Shown here piece by piece: positions 25,410 through 32,903 of a stretch of DNA of 64,000 nucleotides. The DNA comes from Nitrospirae bacterium GWF2_44_13. Lineage in GTDB: Bacteria > Nitrospirota > Thermodesulfovibrionia > Thermodesulfovibrionales > UBA1546. Below the pieces are notes generated by a model that saw only the letters and a program-made list of their open reading frames with translations, had not been told where the DNA came from and made no database searches. The position numbers and the translations under genes are program-made. The stretch spans positions 107,127 to 171,126 of the forward strand of contig MHEE01000012.1 of the NCBI GenBank assembly GCA_001805105.1. Reading direction: 5' to 3'. How positions within the stretch are numbered: the stretch's first letter is position 1; the number at the start of each line of letters is the position of its first letter.

Positions 25410-26363
25410 TTGACATTATGGAAATACAGCGTCGTGAAATTAAAAATAAACGGGAGCGTTCATCTGATAAATAACAGGCTGTTTCTAACGGCAATCTTGG
25501 GTTTTAACTTTTTCATATTGTGGGCAGCGCAGTCTGCTGATGCTGCATCTTACCCATATACAAAGAACAATACAGTGGTCGGTTCCCTCAAGGGCTACAT
25601 TGTCAAGAACGATGAGTCTTTGATTGAGATAGCGCGAAAATTTAAACTCGGATACAATGAGATTGCTGACGCAAATCCTGATATTGACCCGTTTGTCCCG
25701 GGAAACGGAACGTCAGTCGCCATACCCTCTTTCTGGATACTTCCGGATGTGAAATCATACGAAGGCATTGTTATAAACCTCTCTGAGATGAGGCTCTATT
25801 ATTTTTTCAAGCGCCGCAGTTCAAAACTTGTCGCGACTTTTCCAGTAGGGATAGGCAGCGAAGGCAATGATACGCCGACAGGAGAGTTCAAGATTGTAGA
25901 AAAAATAGTAAAACCAAGATGGCGAGTGCCTGAATCCATTAGAAAGGAGAAGCCAAATTTGCCTGCAGTAGTCCCCTCTGGACCCGACAACCCTCTCGGC
26001 TCTCATGCGCTGAGGCTTTCATTGGGAAGCTATCTTATTCACGGAACGAACAGGCCGTGGGGAGTCGGCAGAAGGGCAAGCCACGGATGCATAAGGCTGT
26101 ACCCTGAAGACATTCCGAAGCTCTTCAAATTAGCGCCAAATGGCGTCAGGGTAACAATTGTCAGACAACCTGTAAAAGTGGGCGTCAAAAACAATAAGGT
26201 ATTCATTGAGGTGCACAAAGACGATTACCACAAAAAATTAAAATATTCCGAGATGGCAGTAAAACTGTTAAAAAGGGAAAACCTGCTTGAAGGTGTTGAC
26301 ACGGAAAAATTAAATGCCGCAATAAAAGGTAAAAAAGGTGTTCCTGTTGAGATTTCGGATTAA
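25410..26363 (+). CDS. L,D-transpeptidase with LysM domain (YkuD family)
   Basis: Periplasmic cross-linker of peptidoglycan or lipoprotein attachment enzyme. A signal-anchor-like hydrophobic stretch (LFLTAILGFNFFILWA) precedes the LysM domain (GYIVKNDESLIEIARKFKLG … SVAIP). The YkuD domain has YLIHGTN and the catalytic SHGCIRL with Cys227. The open frame starts with TTG; GTG at 25434 or a later codon is equally possible. An Ala/Lys-rich lipoprotein is encoded convergently just downstream, a plausible substrate of Lpp-ligating family members. Confidence 0.9.
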   Translation: MTLWKYSVVKLKINGSVHLINNRLFLTAILGFNFFILWAAQSADAASYPYTKNNTVVGSLKGYIVKNDESLIEIARKFKLGYNEIADANPDIDPFVPGNGTSVAIPSFWILPDVKSYEGIVINLSEMRLYYFFKRRSSKLVATFPVGIGSEGNDTPTGEFKIVEKIVKPRWRVPESIRKEKPNLPAVVPSGPDNPLGSHALRLSLGSYLIHGTNRPWGVGRRASHGCIRLYPEDIPKLFKLAPNGVRVTIVRQPVKVGVKNNKVFIEVHKDDYHKKLKYSEMAVKLLKRENLLEGVDTEKLNAAIKGKKGVPVEISD

Positions 26364-26413
26364 GAAAAAGAGGGGGGCAGAAATTACATCCCTGAAATTT
26401 CCACGCCCCTCTT
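26364..26413 (-). terminator. terminator for the lipoprotein gene
   Basis: On the minus strand the stem is AAGAGGGG…CCCCTCTT (8 pairs, about 30-base interior) followed by TTTCTT. It begins right after the L,D-transpeptidase stop and may serve both convergent genes, but the T-rich tail favours the minus strand. Confidence 0.7.
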
Positions 26414-26436
26414 AACACTGTTTATAATACTACAAA

Positions 26437-26829
26437 CTACTTCTTCTGCTGTAATTCAAATGCCTTCTTTGCCTTCTTTGCAGAAGTCTCTGTTTTTTCT
26501 GATGCAGCAGCCGCTTTCTTTGCAGCCATCTCTGCCTTTTCTGCAGCCATCTCCGCCTTCTTTACAGCATCATCAGCCTTATCAGAAGACTCCTTTGCAG
26601 CCTTCATAGCCTCTTCAGCCATCATCTTGGCATTTGCTGCCTCTTTCTTGGCATTAGCCAGCTCAGCGCTTGTCTTTCCCTGCTGGGCTTCAATGTCCGC
26701 AATCTTTGCCTCAAGCTTGGTAATCCTGTCTGCGAGAGGGGCTGCCTGCTCCTTTACATACTCTTTTGTGGCGCAGCCGAATGAGAAGAGAAGCAGTCCC
26801 ATGAAAACCAAATATACAGCTTTTTTCAT
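26437..26829 (-). CDS. alanine/lysine-rich coiled-coil lipoprotein, Lpp-like
   Basis: 130 residues. Signal peptide with lipobox ending LLFSFGC (Cys19 lipidated), then one long predicted coiled coil with AK-rich heptads (KAEMAAEKAEMAAKKAAAAS). C-terminus FELQQKK ends in Lys, as in Braun-type lipoproteins attached through their terminal Lys. Strong ribosome site GGGAGG. A near-perfect promoter (26868-26896) and a terminator bracket it, so it is a single, probably abundant, transcript. A tether between outer membrane and peptidoglycan is the likely role (inference). Confidence 0.8.
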   Translation of the reverse strand: MKKAVYLVFMGLLLFSFGCATKEYVKEQAAPLADRITKLEAKIADIEAQQGKTSAELANAKKEAANAKMMAEEAMKAAKESSDKADDAVKKAEMAAEKAEMAAKKAAAASEKTETSAKKAKKAFELQQKK

Positions 26830-26867
26830 TCTTACACCTCCCTTGCAAAAATAAATTTATTTTTAAA

Positions 26868-26896
26868 AGAATACATCTATTTTAAAAAAATTGCAA
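26868..26896 (-). promoter_or_regulatory. sigma-70-like promoter of the lipoprotein gene
   Basis: Minus strand: -35 TTGCAA, 17-base spacer, -10 TATTCT, about 40 bases before the ATG. Confidence 0.6.
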
Positions 26897-26920
26897 ACTT
26901 TTTTAAAAAAACCTCCGCTG

Positions 26921-28183
26921 CTAAAGCCTTGTAATCTTAACCTTGGCTATCTTTCTGTCTTCCATTTCAAGTATGAGGAACCTGAGGTTGTGATACCTGG
27001 CCTGCTCGCCAACCTTCGGAAGCCTTCTGAAAAGCCCGAACACAAACCCGCCGATTGTATGGAAGTCTTCGCTTACAATTTCAGAGCCTACGAGTTCATT
27101 AATCTCGTCAAGCCCTGTCTGCCCCGCAACTATGGACGTCCTTTCATCAATAATCTCAAACTCCTTTTCTCCTTCCATTGCCTCAAATTCATCCTGAAGG
27201 CCTCCGACTATTTCCTCCATTATATCTTCAAGCGTTATAAGCCCGGCAGTGCCGCCATATTCATCCATAACTATAGCTATCTGAAATTTGTTCTTCTGCA
27301 TCTCATCAAGAAGTTCTGTCACCATCTTGTTTTCAGGAATATAATAAGCCTCACGCACAATCTCTGTTATAGGCGTATGGTTCTGTATTTTACCCTGCGC
27401 CATCTGTTTCACTATGTCCTTCACATAAAGGATTCCGGTAACGCTGTCTATATTCTCTTTTACGACAGGGTAGCGTGAGTAACCCTCTTCCAATACAAGC
27501 TTCAGGGCATCATCGACTGTTGCATCATCAGGTATGGATACTATCTCTGTGCGCGGCACCATCGCCTCTGTTACGACTTTATCTCCGAATGCAAAAACCT
27601 TGTGAAGCATCTGCTTTTCTTCTTCTTCAAGGGTCCCCTCTTCCTCGCCTATATTTATCATTGTCTTTATCTCCTCTTCTGTCACAAAAGGTGATATAGG
27701 CTTTTTCTTGCCTCCCAGCATCCTGATTATAAGATTAGACATGACTTTAAATATCCAAACAAGCGGTGAAATCAGCCTGATATAAAACGCAACAGGCTTT
27801 GCAAGCAATAAAGAAACCTTTTCTGAATAAGTGACTGCAAAGGTCTTTGGCGCAAGCTCTCCGAATACAACGGTGAGGAATGTCATGATAATTGTGGCTA
27901 TTATTATCCCGTCTTCGCCAAAATACCGCAGTGCGAGCACTGTTCCTATTGACGTTGCAAGGATTGTAAACAAATTGCCCGATAGTATTACTGCGCTGAA
28001 AAGTTTGTCATGTTCATCAAGCAGCTTCTGTACAGCTTTTGCCCTGCTGTCGCCCTTCTCCATGAGGCTTCTTATCCTTATCTTGTTTACAGCGATAAAG
28101 GACGATTCAGCGCTTGCCAGGATGGCAATAAATACGATGGATAAGGCAATAGTAATTATTGAAAGTATACTGTGCGGCTCCAT
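26921..28183 (-). CDS. CNNM/CorC-type membrane protein (DUF21-CBS-CorC_HlyC)
   Basis: Membrane transporter-like protein of the hemolysin-C/CNNM family, implicated in Mg2+/Co2+ export. N-terminal DUF21 domain with membrane helices (IALSIVFIAILASAESSF, VILSGNLFTILATSIGTVLAL, TFLTVVFGELAPKTFAV), a CBS pair (VPRTEIVSIPDDATVDDALK; VMDEYGGTAGLITLEDIM) and the C-terminal CorC_HlyC domain (DFHTIGGFVFGLFRRLPKVG). 420 residues. It starts nine bases downstream of the isocitrate dehydrogenase stop. Confidence 0.93.
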   Translation of the reverse strand: MEPHSILSIITIALSIVFIAILASAESSFIAVNKIRIRSLMEKGDSRAKAVQKLLDEHDKLFSAVILSGNLFTILATSIGTVLALRYFGEDGIIIATIIMTFLTVVFGELAPKTFAVTYSEKVSLLLAKPVAFYIRLISPLVWIFKVMSNLIIRMLGGKKKPISPFVTEEEIKTMINIGEEEGTLEEEEKQMLHKVFAFGDKVVTEAMVPRTEIVSIPDDATVDDALKLVLEEGYSRYPVVKENIDSVTGILYVKDIVKQMAQGKIQNHTPITEIVREAYYIPENKMVTELLDEMQKNKFQIAIVMDEYGGTAGLITLEDIMEEIVGGLQDEFEAMEGEKEFEIIDERTSIVAGQTGLDEINELVGSEIVSEDFHTIGGFVFGLFRRLPKVGEQARYHNLRFLILEMEDRKIAKVKITRL

Positions 28184-28185
28184 AA

Positions 28186-28219
28186 TCAGTGTTAGTGGTC
28201 AGTGTCAGTGGTCAGTGTT
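28186..28219. repeat. short tandem repeat at the 3' end of the isocitrate dehydrogenase gene
   Basis: Plus-strand units GTTAGTGGTCAGT and GTCAGTGGTCAGT, repeated directly. They encode the odd C-terminal tail (SDNHQTLTTDTDH) of the dehydrogenase and contain its stop. Confidence 0.65.
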
Positions 28220-29319
28220 TGATGATTGTCACTATTAACTGACACTTTTAAGTTCTGTATAACTGCATCAGCCACCTCAGATGTGCCGGAGGCAGCCGGG
28301 TCATCGGGCTTTGGTTTCATGTCATAGGTTACGTGCCTGCCTTCTTCTATAACAGAGGCTATTGCAGCCTCAAGTCTTTGTGCGGCATCTGTTTCACCTA
28401 TATGCCTCAGCATCATCACTCCTGAAAGCATCATAGCAAACGGATTCATCTTATTCAATCCCTTATATTTTGGCGCGCTTCCGTGTGTCGGCTCAAATAC
28501 CGCCATCTCATTTCCTATATTCGCCCCAGGCGCAAGCCCCAACCCTCCTATAAGCCCCGCAGCAAGGTCTGAAACAATATCTCCGTAGAGATTCGGCAGC
28601 ACAATGACATCATACAATTCAGGCTTCTGTACAAGCTGCATGCACATATTGTCAATAATCCTGTCTTCAAACTCTATGTCATTGTATCCGGAAGCAACAC
28701 TCCTTGCTACCTCAAGGAATAAGCCGTCTGAGTGCTTCATTATGTTTGCCTTATGGACTGCGGTAACTTTTCCCCTTTTATTCTTTCTCGCATATTCAAA
28801 TGCGAATCTTACTATTCTTTCACTGCCGTAAACAGAAATCGGTTTTATGCTTATGCCTGAGTCCTGCCTTATGTTCTTACCTGTCGCTGCTTTCACAAAG
28901 GCAATCAACTGTTTCGTCTCTTCCTTGTCTTTCTGAAACTCTATGCCTGCATAAAGGTCTTCCGTGTTTTCCCTCACAATAACAAGGTCAATATTCTCAT
29001 ATCTTGTTCTTGCGCCTTTAAAACTCCTGCAAGGTCTCAGGCAGCTGTAAAGGTCAAGCGCCTGCCTCAACGTAACATTAACGCTCCTGAATCCTGTGCC
29101 GACAGGCGTTGTTACAGGCCCTTTAATTGCAATCTTGTTTTTCCTGATGGAATCAATTATCCGATCAGGCAGTGGATTGCCCTCTTTCTGATAGACATCC
29201 TCTCCGGCATCGTGCACTTCCCATTTAATTGGAATGCCTGTCGCTTCAATCACGCGCCTTGTCGCTTCGGCTATTTCAGGCCCAACACCATCACCGGGAA
29301 TTAAAGTTATTGTGTACAT
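28192..29319 (-). CDS. isocitrate dehydrogenase, NAD-type / isopropylmalate dehydrogenase family
   Basis: Oxidative decarboxylation of isocitrate to 2-oxoglutarate, probably with NAD. IPGDGVGPEIAEATRRVIEA begins the chain. Substrate residues are in SVNVTLRQALDLYSCLRP, tyrosine in VIVRENTEDLYAG, and metal Asp in VIVLPNLYGDIVSDLAAG. EPTHGSAPKYKGLNKMNP is typical of ICDH rather than LeuB. The last dozen residues derive from a tandem repeat. It follows the citrate/homocitrate-synthase-like gene by 100 bases, suggesting a joint role in making 2-oxoglutarate. Confidence 0.88.
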   Translation of the reverse strand: MYTITLIPGDGVGPEIAEATRRVIEATGIPIKWEVHDAGEDVYQKEGNPLPDRIIDSIRKNKIAIKGPVTTPVGTGFRSVNVTLRQALDLYSCLRPCRSFKGARTRYENIDLVIVRENTEDLYAGIEFQKDKEETKQLIAFVKAATGKNIRQDSGISIKPISVYGSERIVRFAFEYARKNKRGKVTAVHKANIMKHSDGLFLEVARSVASGYNDIEFEDRIIDNMCMQLVQKPELYDVIVLPNLYGDIVSDLAAGLIGGLGLAPGANIGNEMAVFEPTHGSAPKYKGLNKMNPFAMMLSGVMMLRHIGETDAAQRLEAAIASVIEEGRHVTYDMKPKPDDPAASGTSEVADAVIQNLKVSVNSDNHQTLTTDTDH

Positions 29320-29353
29320 AAGATTACTCCGCTTAATATGTTTTCAGAAACTT

Positions 29354-29417
29354 GATGCCTGATGCATGACTCACAAAATATTTGACTTGCATCATGAATC
29401 TTGCATCGTGTATCATG
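29354..29417. repeat. dispersed GATGCATGA/TTGCATC repeat (copy 2)
   Basis: TTGATGCCTGATGCATGACT on the left and ACTTGCATCATGAATCTTGC with GTGTATCATGAT on the right, related to 6766-6853 and 45188-45257. Fills most of the gap between two metabolic genes. Confidence 0.55.
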
Positions 29418-29419
29418 AT

Positions 29420-30655
29420 TTATGGATTTGAAGTCATTATCTTTCTTGCAATATCAGGATACTGGGCTATAAATTTCAGTTCATCGTCAGTCATCGGTTT
29501 TTGCGTATGCAGGTTAGCATACTGAACAAGTTCAAGAACCTTTCTTGCTTCATTGTCATCATGGAAGTGGATTCCGAGTTTGTCATAGACATGCCTGAAG
29601 CCCTTAACACCGCCGTATTCGCCTGTTGTTATGATCCTTCCTGTCTCAAGGAGTTCCGGTTCGCCTCTGCCTACATCCTCAGGGTCATAAAGCTCGTAAT
29701 TTCTTCTGTCTTTTAAGGCTCCGTCAGCATGAATGCCTGACTCGTGAGCAAACGCATTTGAACCCACGCCCGGCTGATTTATAGGTATTGGAAGGTTAAA
29801 GGCATAGGATGCATACTTTGCAATTCTCCATGACTTTTTCAGATCCACGTGTTCATCAAGATGAACCTTCCGGCTTAAGCCGTGTGAAAACTTAAGAGCA
29901 AGGATAGTTGATACAAGGTCGCAGTTTCCGCAGCGTTCTCCATAACCGTTTATTGTTGTGTTTATATAAGCATCAATCCCGCTGTCTATGGAGGCCTGTG
30001 CGCCGGCCACAGACACCGCTTCTGCCATACCGAGGTCATTGTGGCAGTGCATCTCTATCGGAAACTTTGTTGCCAGCGCAAGCGCCTTTATCCTTTCGTA
30101 GATTGTTATTGGATCATCAGAGCCGAGCGTATCACAGTATCTGAACCTGTCCGCGCCGGCTTCCTTGCCCGCCGCTGCAAACTCTATCAGCCTGTCAAGT
30201 TCTGTCCTTGACGCATCTTCGGCATTGAGCCCTACGGTCTCAGCGCCTGATTCCTTTGCAAGCTTAACGGCTTCAATCGTTGTTTTCAGGATATCCTTAA
30301 ATGTTTTTCTGCCCTGGAATTTACCCTGTATCATTATCTCTGATGTTGACATAGAAATGTTCAGGTGTTTTATGTCAGGACAGTTTTTGAATGTGAGCCT
30401 TATGTCTTCAGGGATTGCCCTGCACCAGCCCTCAAGATGAATCCGCTTAATAGCTCCTGCCTTGACAAGTTCGAGATTGCCGTTTATATAATTCACTTCA
30501 TGCTTGAGCGTAGGAAAGCCTATCTCGCTCTGATACACTCCCATCTCATCAAGATAGATATTAAGCATCGTCTTGGAAAGCTTCGGCAGAAGTATCCTTG
30601 ATGTCTGAACCCCGTCTCTGTTTGTAACGTCAATAAGATAAACTTTATTTTTCAT
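29420..30655 (-). CDS. homocitrate/isopropylmalate synthase family enzyme; candidate Re-citrate synthase
   Basis: DRE-TIM aldolase-condensing enzyme using acetyl-CoA and a 2-oxoacid. The DRE motif region is atypical, IDVTNRDGVQTSR instead of DTTLRDGEQ. Metal ligands are in MHCHNDLGMAEAV, and NTTINGYGERCGNCDL and NAFAHESGIHADG follow the family. 411 residues without the LeuA regulatory domain. Adjacent to an NAD-type isocitrate dehydrogenase and not to leu or nif genes, so Re-citrate synthase is an attractive reading. Homocitrate synthase remains possible. Substrate is inference. Confidence 0.8.
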   Translation of the reverse strand: MKNKVYLIDVTNRDGVQTSRILLPKLSKTMLNIYLDEMGVYQSEIGFPTLKHEVNYINGNLELVKAGAIKRIHLEGWCRAIPEDIRLTFKNCPDIKHLNISMSTSEIMIQGKFQGRKTFKDILKTTIEAVKLAKESGAETVGLNAEDASRTELDRLIEFAAAGKEAGADRFRYCDTLGSDDPITIYERIKALALATKFPIEMHCHNDLGMAEAVSVAGAQASIDSGIDAYINTTINGYGERCGNCDLVSTILALKFSHGLSRKVHLDEHVDLKKSWRIAKYASYAFNLPIPINQPGVGSNAFAHESGIHADGALKDRRNYELYDPEDVGRGEPELLETGRIITTGEYGGVKGFRHVYDKLGIHFHDDNEARKVLELVQYANLHTQKPMTDDELKFIAQYPDIARKIMTSNP

Positions 30656-30786
30656 ATTGCAAACCTCATTGCCAATTAAATTTTGAAATTCAGGCAGTTA
30701 TGTAGTATAACCAAACCGGACTTAATATTACAAACAGACTCAAGGGGTTACTGGTAGTCTTATCCTGCCATTTTCTGAGGCATATT

Positions 30787-31452
30787 TCAGGATATCAGGT
30801 GGGTATTAACCTTAATCTTTATCTGTTTCTTAATGCCTTCCACATAGGATTTCACGGCCTTTTGTCTCTTGTCAAATAAAAGCGCCTGCCTGAAGGCCTT
30901 TGCCGTCTGCTCATCTCCTGTTATCTGTCTCATCTCATCATCTGCGAGGTCTACAGCCTCACCGATAAACCTCTTCATTTTGACGAGCATCAATTCATAT
31001 CTCTTTATATTCTCAAAATATTCCGGTGTAATCCCTGAAAGCTGTAATACCCTCATATATATATCCCTGTCAAAAACGCCGTTCCTTGTAAATCCAGGCT
31101 CATTTCTTATTGCATCTTCAAGCTCTTCATCTCTCACAGTCATGCCAATACTCCCGGCTGCAATCAGCAGCGCCCTTTCATCTATCAGGGAATCCAGAAC
31201 CTTTTCTCTGAGTTTAAGTTTCTTCTCCATCTCGTCATTGAATTTTTCCTTATATATATCCCTGTAAAAGCCTGCTGCTCTGTCATACGCGCGTCCGTAT
31301 TCCTCAACTGTTATTTTTTCCTTTCCTATTTCTGCGACATGCACTGCTGTTGACTTGTCAACCGTCCCGACACCCCAGAATATGAACGAGAGGATTATAA
31401 TAAAAAAGAATACATAGAAAAACTTTGCATGTTTGCGCATCGCCCTGAGCAT
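30787..31452 (-). CDS. PpiD-like membrane-anchored SurA-N domain protein without PPIase domain
   Basis: 221 residues. Cytoplasmic start RAMRKHAKFFYV, one membrane helix (VFFFIIILSFIFWGVGTV), then a periplasmic SurA_N_3-type helical domain (VAEIGKEKITVEEYGRAYDR, LREKVLDSLIDERALLIAAG, MTVRDEELEDAIRNEPGF). PpiD chaperones normally go on to one parvulin domain and reach about 600 residues. This one stops after the N-terminal chaperone domain (…QIKIKVNTHLIS). Either a naturally short chaperone or a truncated PpiD. It diverges from the LPS cluster. Confidence 0.8.
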   Translation of the reverse strand: MLRAMRKHAKFFYVFFFIIILSFIFWGVGTVDKSTAVHVAEIGKEKITVEEYGRAYDRAAGFYRDIYKEKFNDEMEKKLKLREKVLDSLIDERALLIAAGSIGMTVRDEELEDAIRNEPGFTRNGVFDRDIYMRVLQLSGITPEYFENIKRYELMLVKMKRFIGEAVDLADDEMRQITGDEQTAKAFRQALLFDKRQKAVKSYVEGIKKQIKIKVNTHLIS

Positions 31453-31596
31453 GTCAGCGCCCCCCTGTTTTACTTTTTCTAAGCTGGTTCGGATAGTTAT
31501 CCTGAAGATTCTGGCTTTTGCCTGAATTAGCCGTGATATTTTCCCTTTGCATGTATCTACCTTAAAAGATTTTCTCTAATAATTCAAGCCCATAGC

Positions 31597-31635
31597 GTGA
31601 CAGTATAATTTTACCTCTGGAATGTGATAGTATAA
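31597..31635 (+). promoter_or_regulatory. repeated GTGAYAGTATAA elements upstream of the LPS-core operon
   Basis: GTGACAGTATAA (31597-31608) and GTGATAGTATAA (31624-31635) are near-identical, 27 bases apart, each containing a TATAAT/TATAAA-like -10 sequence. They sit 23-60 bases before the first ATG of the operon. They may be tandem promoters or a promoter with a bound repeat. No clear -35 is seen. Confidence 0.4.
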
Positions 31636-31657
31636 ATAAATTTTTATTATTAAAGCC

Positions 31658-32881
31658 ATGAATTTCAGCGGCATAAAAAAAATCCTTGTCATAAAACTCC
31701 GCCATATCGGCGATGTCCTTCTGAGTGTTCCTGTATTCAGGGCGTTAAGGGAAAATTTTCCGGAGGCGCATATTGCCGCCCTCGTGAATTCAGGCACGGA
31801 AGAGGCCTTAGATTCAAGCCCGTTTATTAATGAGATAATAGTCTTTGACCGAGGCATCAAGAAAATGAATTTGCTCCAAAAATATACAAAAGAAATATCA
31901 GTCCTAAGAATGATACGAAGGAAAGGCTTTGATATGGCAGTTGACCTCACGGGCGGTGACAGGGCTGCGATAACATCCTTTGTCTCAGGTGCGGCATACA
32001 GGCTTGCGCATGACACCAGAGGGGGTTTCGGGGGGAAAAAATACCTGTATACCCACCTTGCCGCAAGAAATGATAATCAGCACACAGTGCTGCAAAACCT
32101 TGATATCGTAAGGCAGTTCGGCATCAAATCAGACAATCTCTCCGTGGATATATCTATTCCTGAAAGTGCGAGAATATTCGCTAAAAATATCGTTAGCCAC
32201 AATAGAACAGATAGTGTTGCTCCTGTAGTCCATGTCCATCCGACATCAAGATGGCTTTTCAAATGCTGGAGGGATGAATACATGGCAGAGGTTATAAACT
32301 GGATGACCGGAAAAGGCATAACTGTAATTGTTACATCGGCTCCTGACAAACGGGAAATGGAAAAGGCAAAGAGAATTTTATCTTTGGTATATGGGGGGGG
32401 AACTTTAGGGGACAGTCCCAGATTTACGGGCGAAGCCCCCGTAATTGACGGGGCAGGCTCCGAATCGGGACTGTCCCTGCGACTAGGAGTAGTTGACCTG
32501 TGTGGTAAAACAAACATTAAACAGCTTGCTGCTATATCAGAAGTCTCAGATTTATTCTTTGGCGTAGACTCCGCTCCTATGCATATTGCCGCAGCAGTCG
32601 GCACGCCTGTCGTTGCCCTATTCGGGCCAAGCGGAGCCTTTCACTGGGGGCCCTGGGATAATGAAAGCTCAAAGTTAAGCATTAAGAGTTTAGAGTTTAA
32701 AACTCCTTACCCTGAAAAAAGCGGGATACAGACATTTGGGATTCATACAGTTATTCAGCAAGACTGGAAGTGCATTCCATGCGGTAAAGATGGATGTGAC
32801 GGAACCAAAATCAGCAGGTGCCTCGAGGAGATAAAAACGGAAGAGGTTATAAATATTTTAAAAGGCAAACTGAATATATAA
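31658..32881 (+). CDS. glycosyltransferase family 9 (heptosyltransferase) with inserted palindromic repeat
   Basis: ADP-heptose:LPS transferase-like enzyme of the inner-core pathway. Start KKILVIKLRHIGDVLLSVPV is diagnostic, and GVDSAPMHIAAAVGTPVVAL is the donor site near the C-terminus. Between residues about 245 and 280 the chain has GGGTLGDSPRFTGEAP … SGLSLRLG, encoded by a palindromic element (32398-32490). A second AT-rich repeat encodes SSKLSIKSLEFKT. Frame is kept throughout, so the protein is probably made with loops added. 407 residues versus about 340-360 for relatives. First of eleven genes. Confidence 0.88.
   Translation: MNFSGIKKILVIKLRHIGDVLLSVPVFRALRENFPEAHIAALVNSGTEEALDSSPFINEIIVFDRGIKKMNLLQKYTKEISVLRMIRRKGFDMAVDLTGGDRAAITSFVSGAAYRLAHDTRGGFGGKKYLYTHLAARNDNQHTVLQNLDIVRQFGIKSDNLSVDISIPESARIFAKNIVSHNRTDSVAPVVHVHPTSRWLFKCWRDEYMAEVINWMTGKGITVIVTSAPDKREMEKAKRILSLVYGGGTLGDSPRFTGEAPVIDGAGSESGLSLRLGVVDLCGKTNIKQLAAISEVSDLFFGVDSAPMHIAAAVGTPVVALFGPSGAFHWGPWDNESSKLSIKSLEFKTPYPEKSGIQTFGIHTVIQQDWKCIPCGKDGCDGTKISRCLEEIKTEEVINILKGKLNI
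32398..32490. repeat. GGGGACAGTCCC palindromic element inside a GT9 gene
   Basis: Outer inverted arms GGGGACAGTCCC (32408-32419) and GGGACTGTCCC (32467-32477) flank an inner stem TTACGGG…CCCGTAA (32424-32444). Element resembles REP-type hairpins mobilised by Y1-type transposases in many bacteria. Here it is read through in frame. Confidence 0.7.
32670..32705. repeat. AT-rich GTTAAGCATTAAGAGTTTA-type repeat within the GT9 gene
   Basis: Reiterated AAAGTTAAGCATTAAGAGTT units, like those at 4645-4680. They encode SSKLSIKSLEFK, a stretch unlike GT9 relatives. Confidence 0.45.
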
Positions 32882-32903
32882 AAATCTGGATGGTAAATTA
32901 AAA

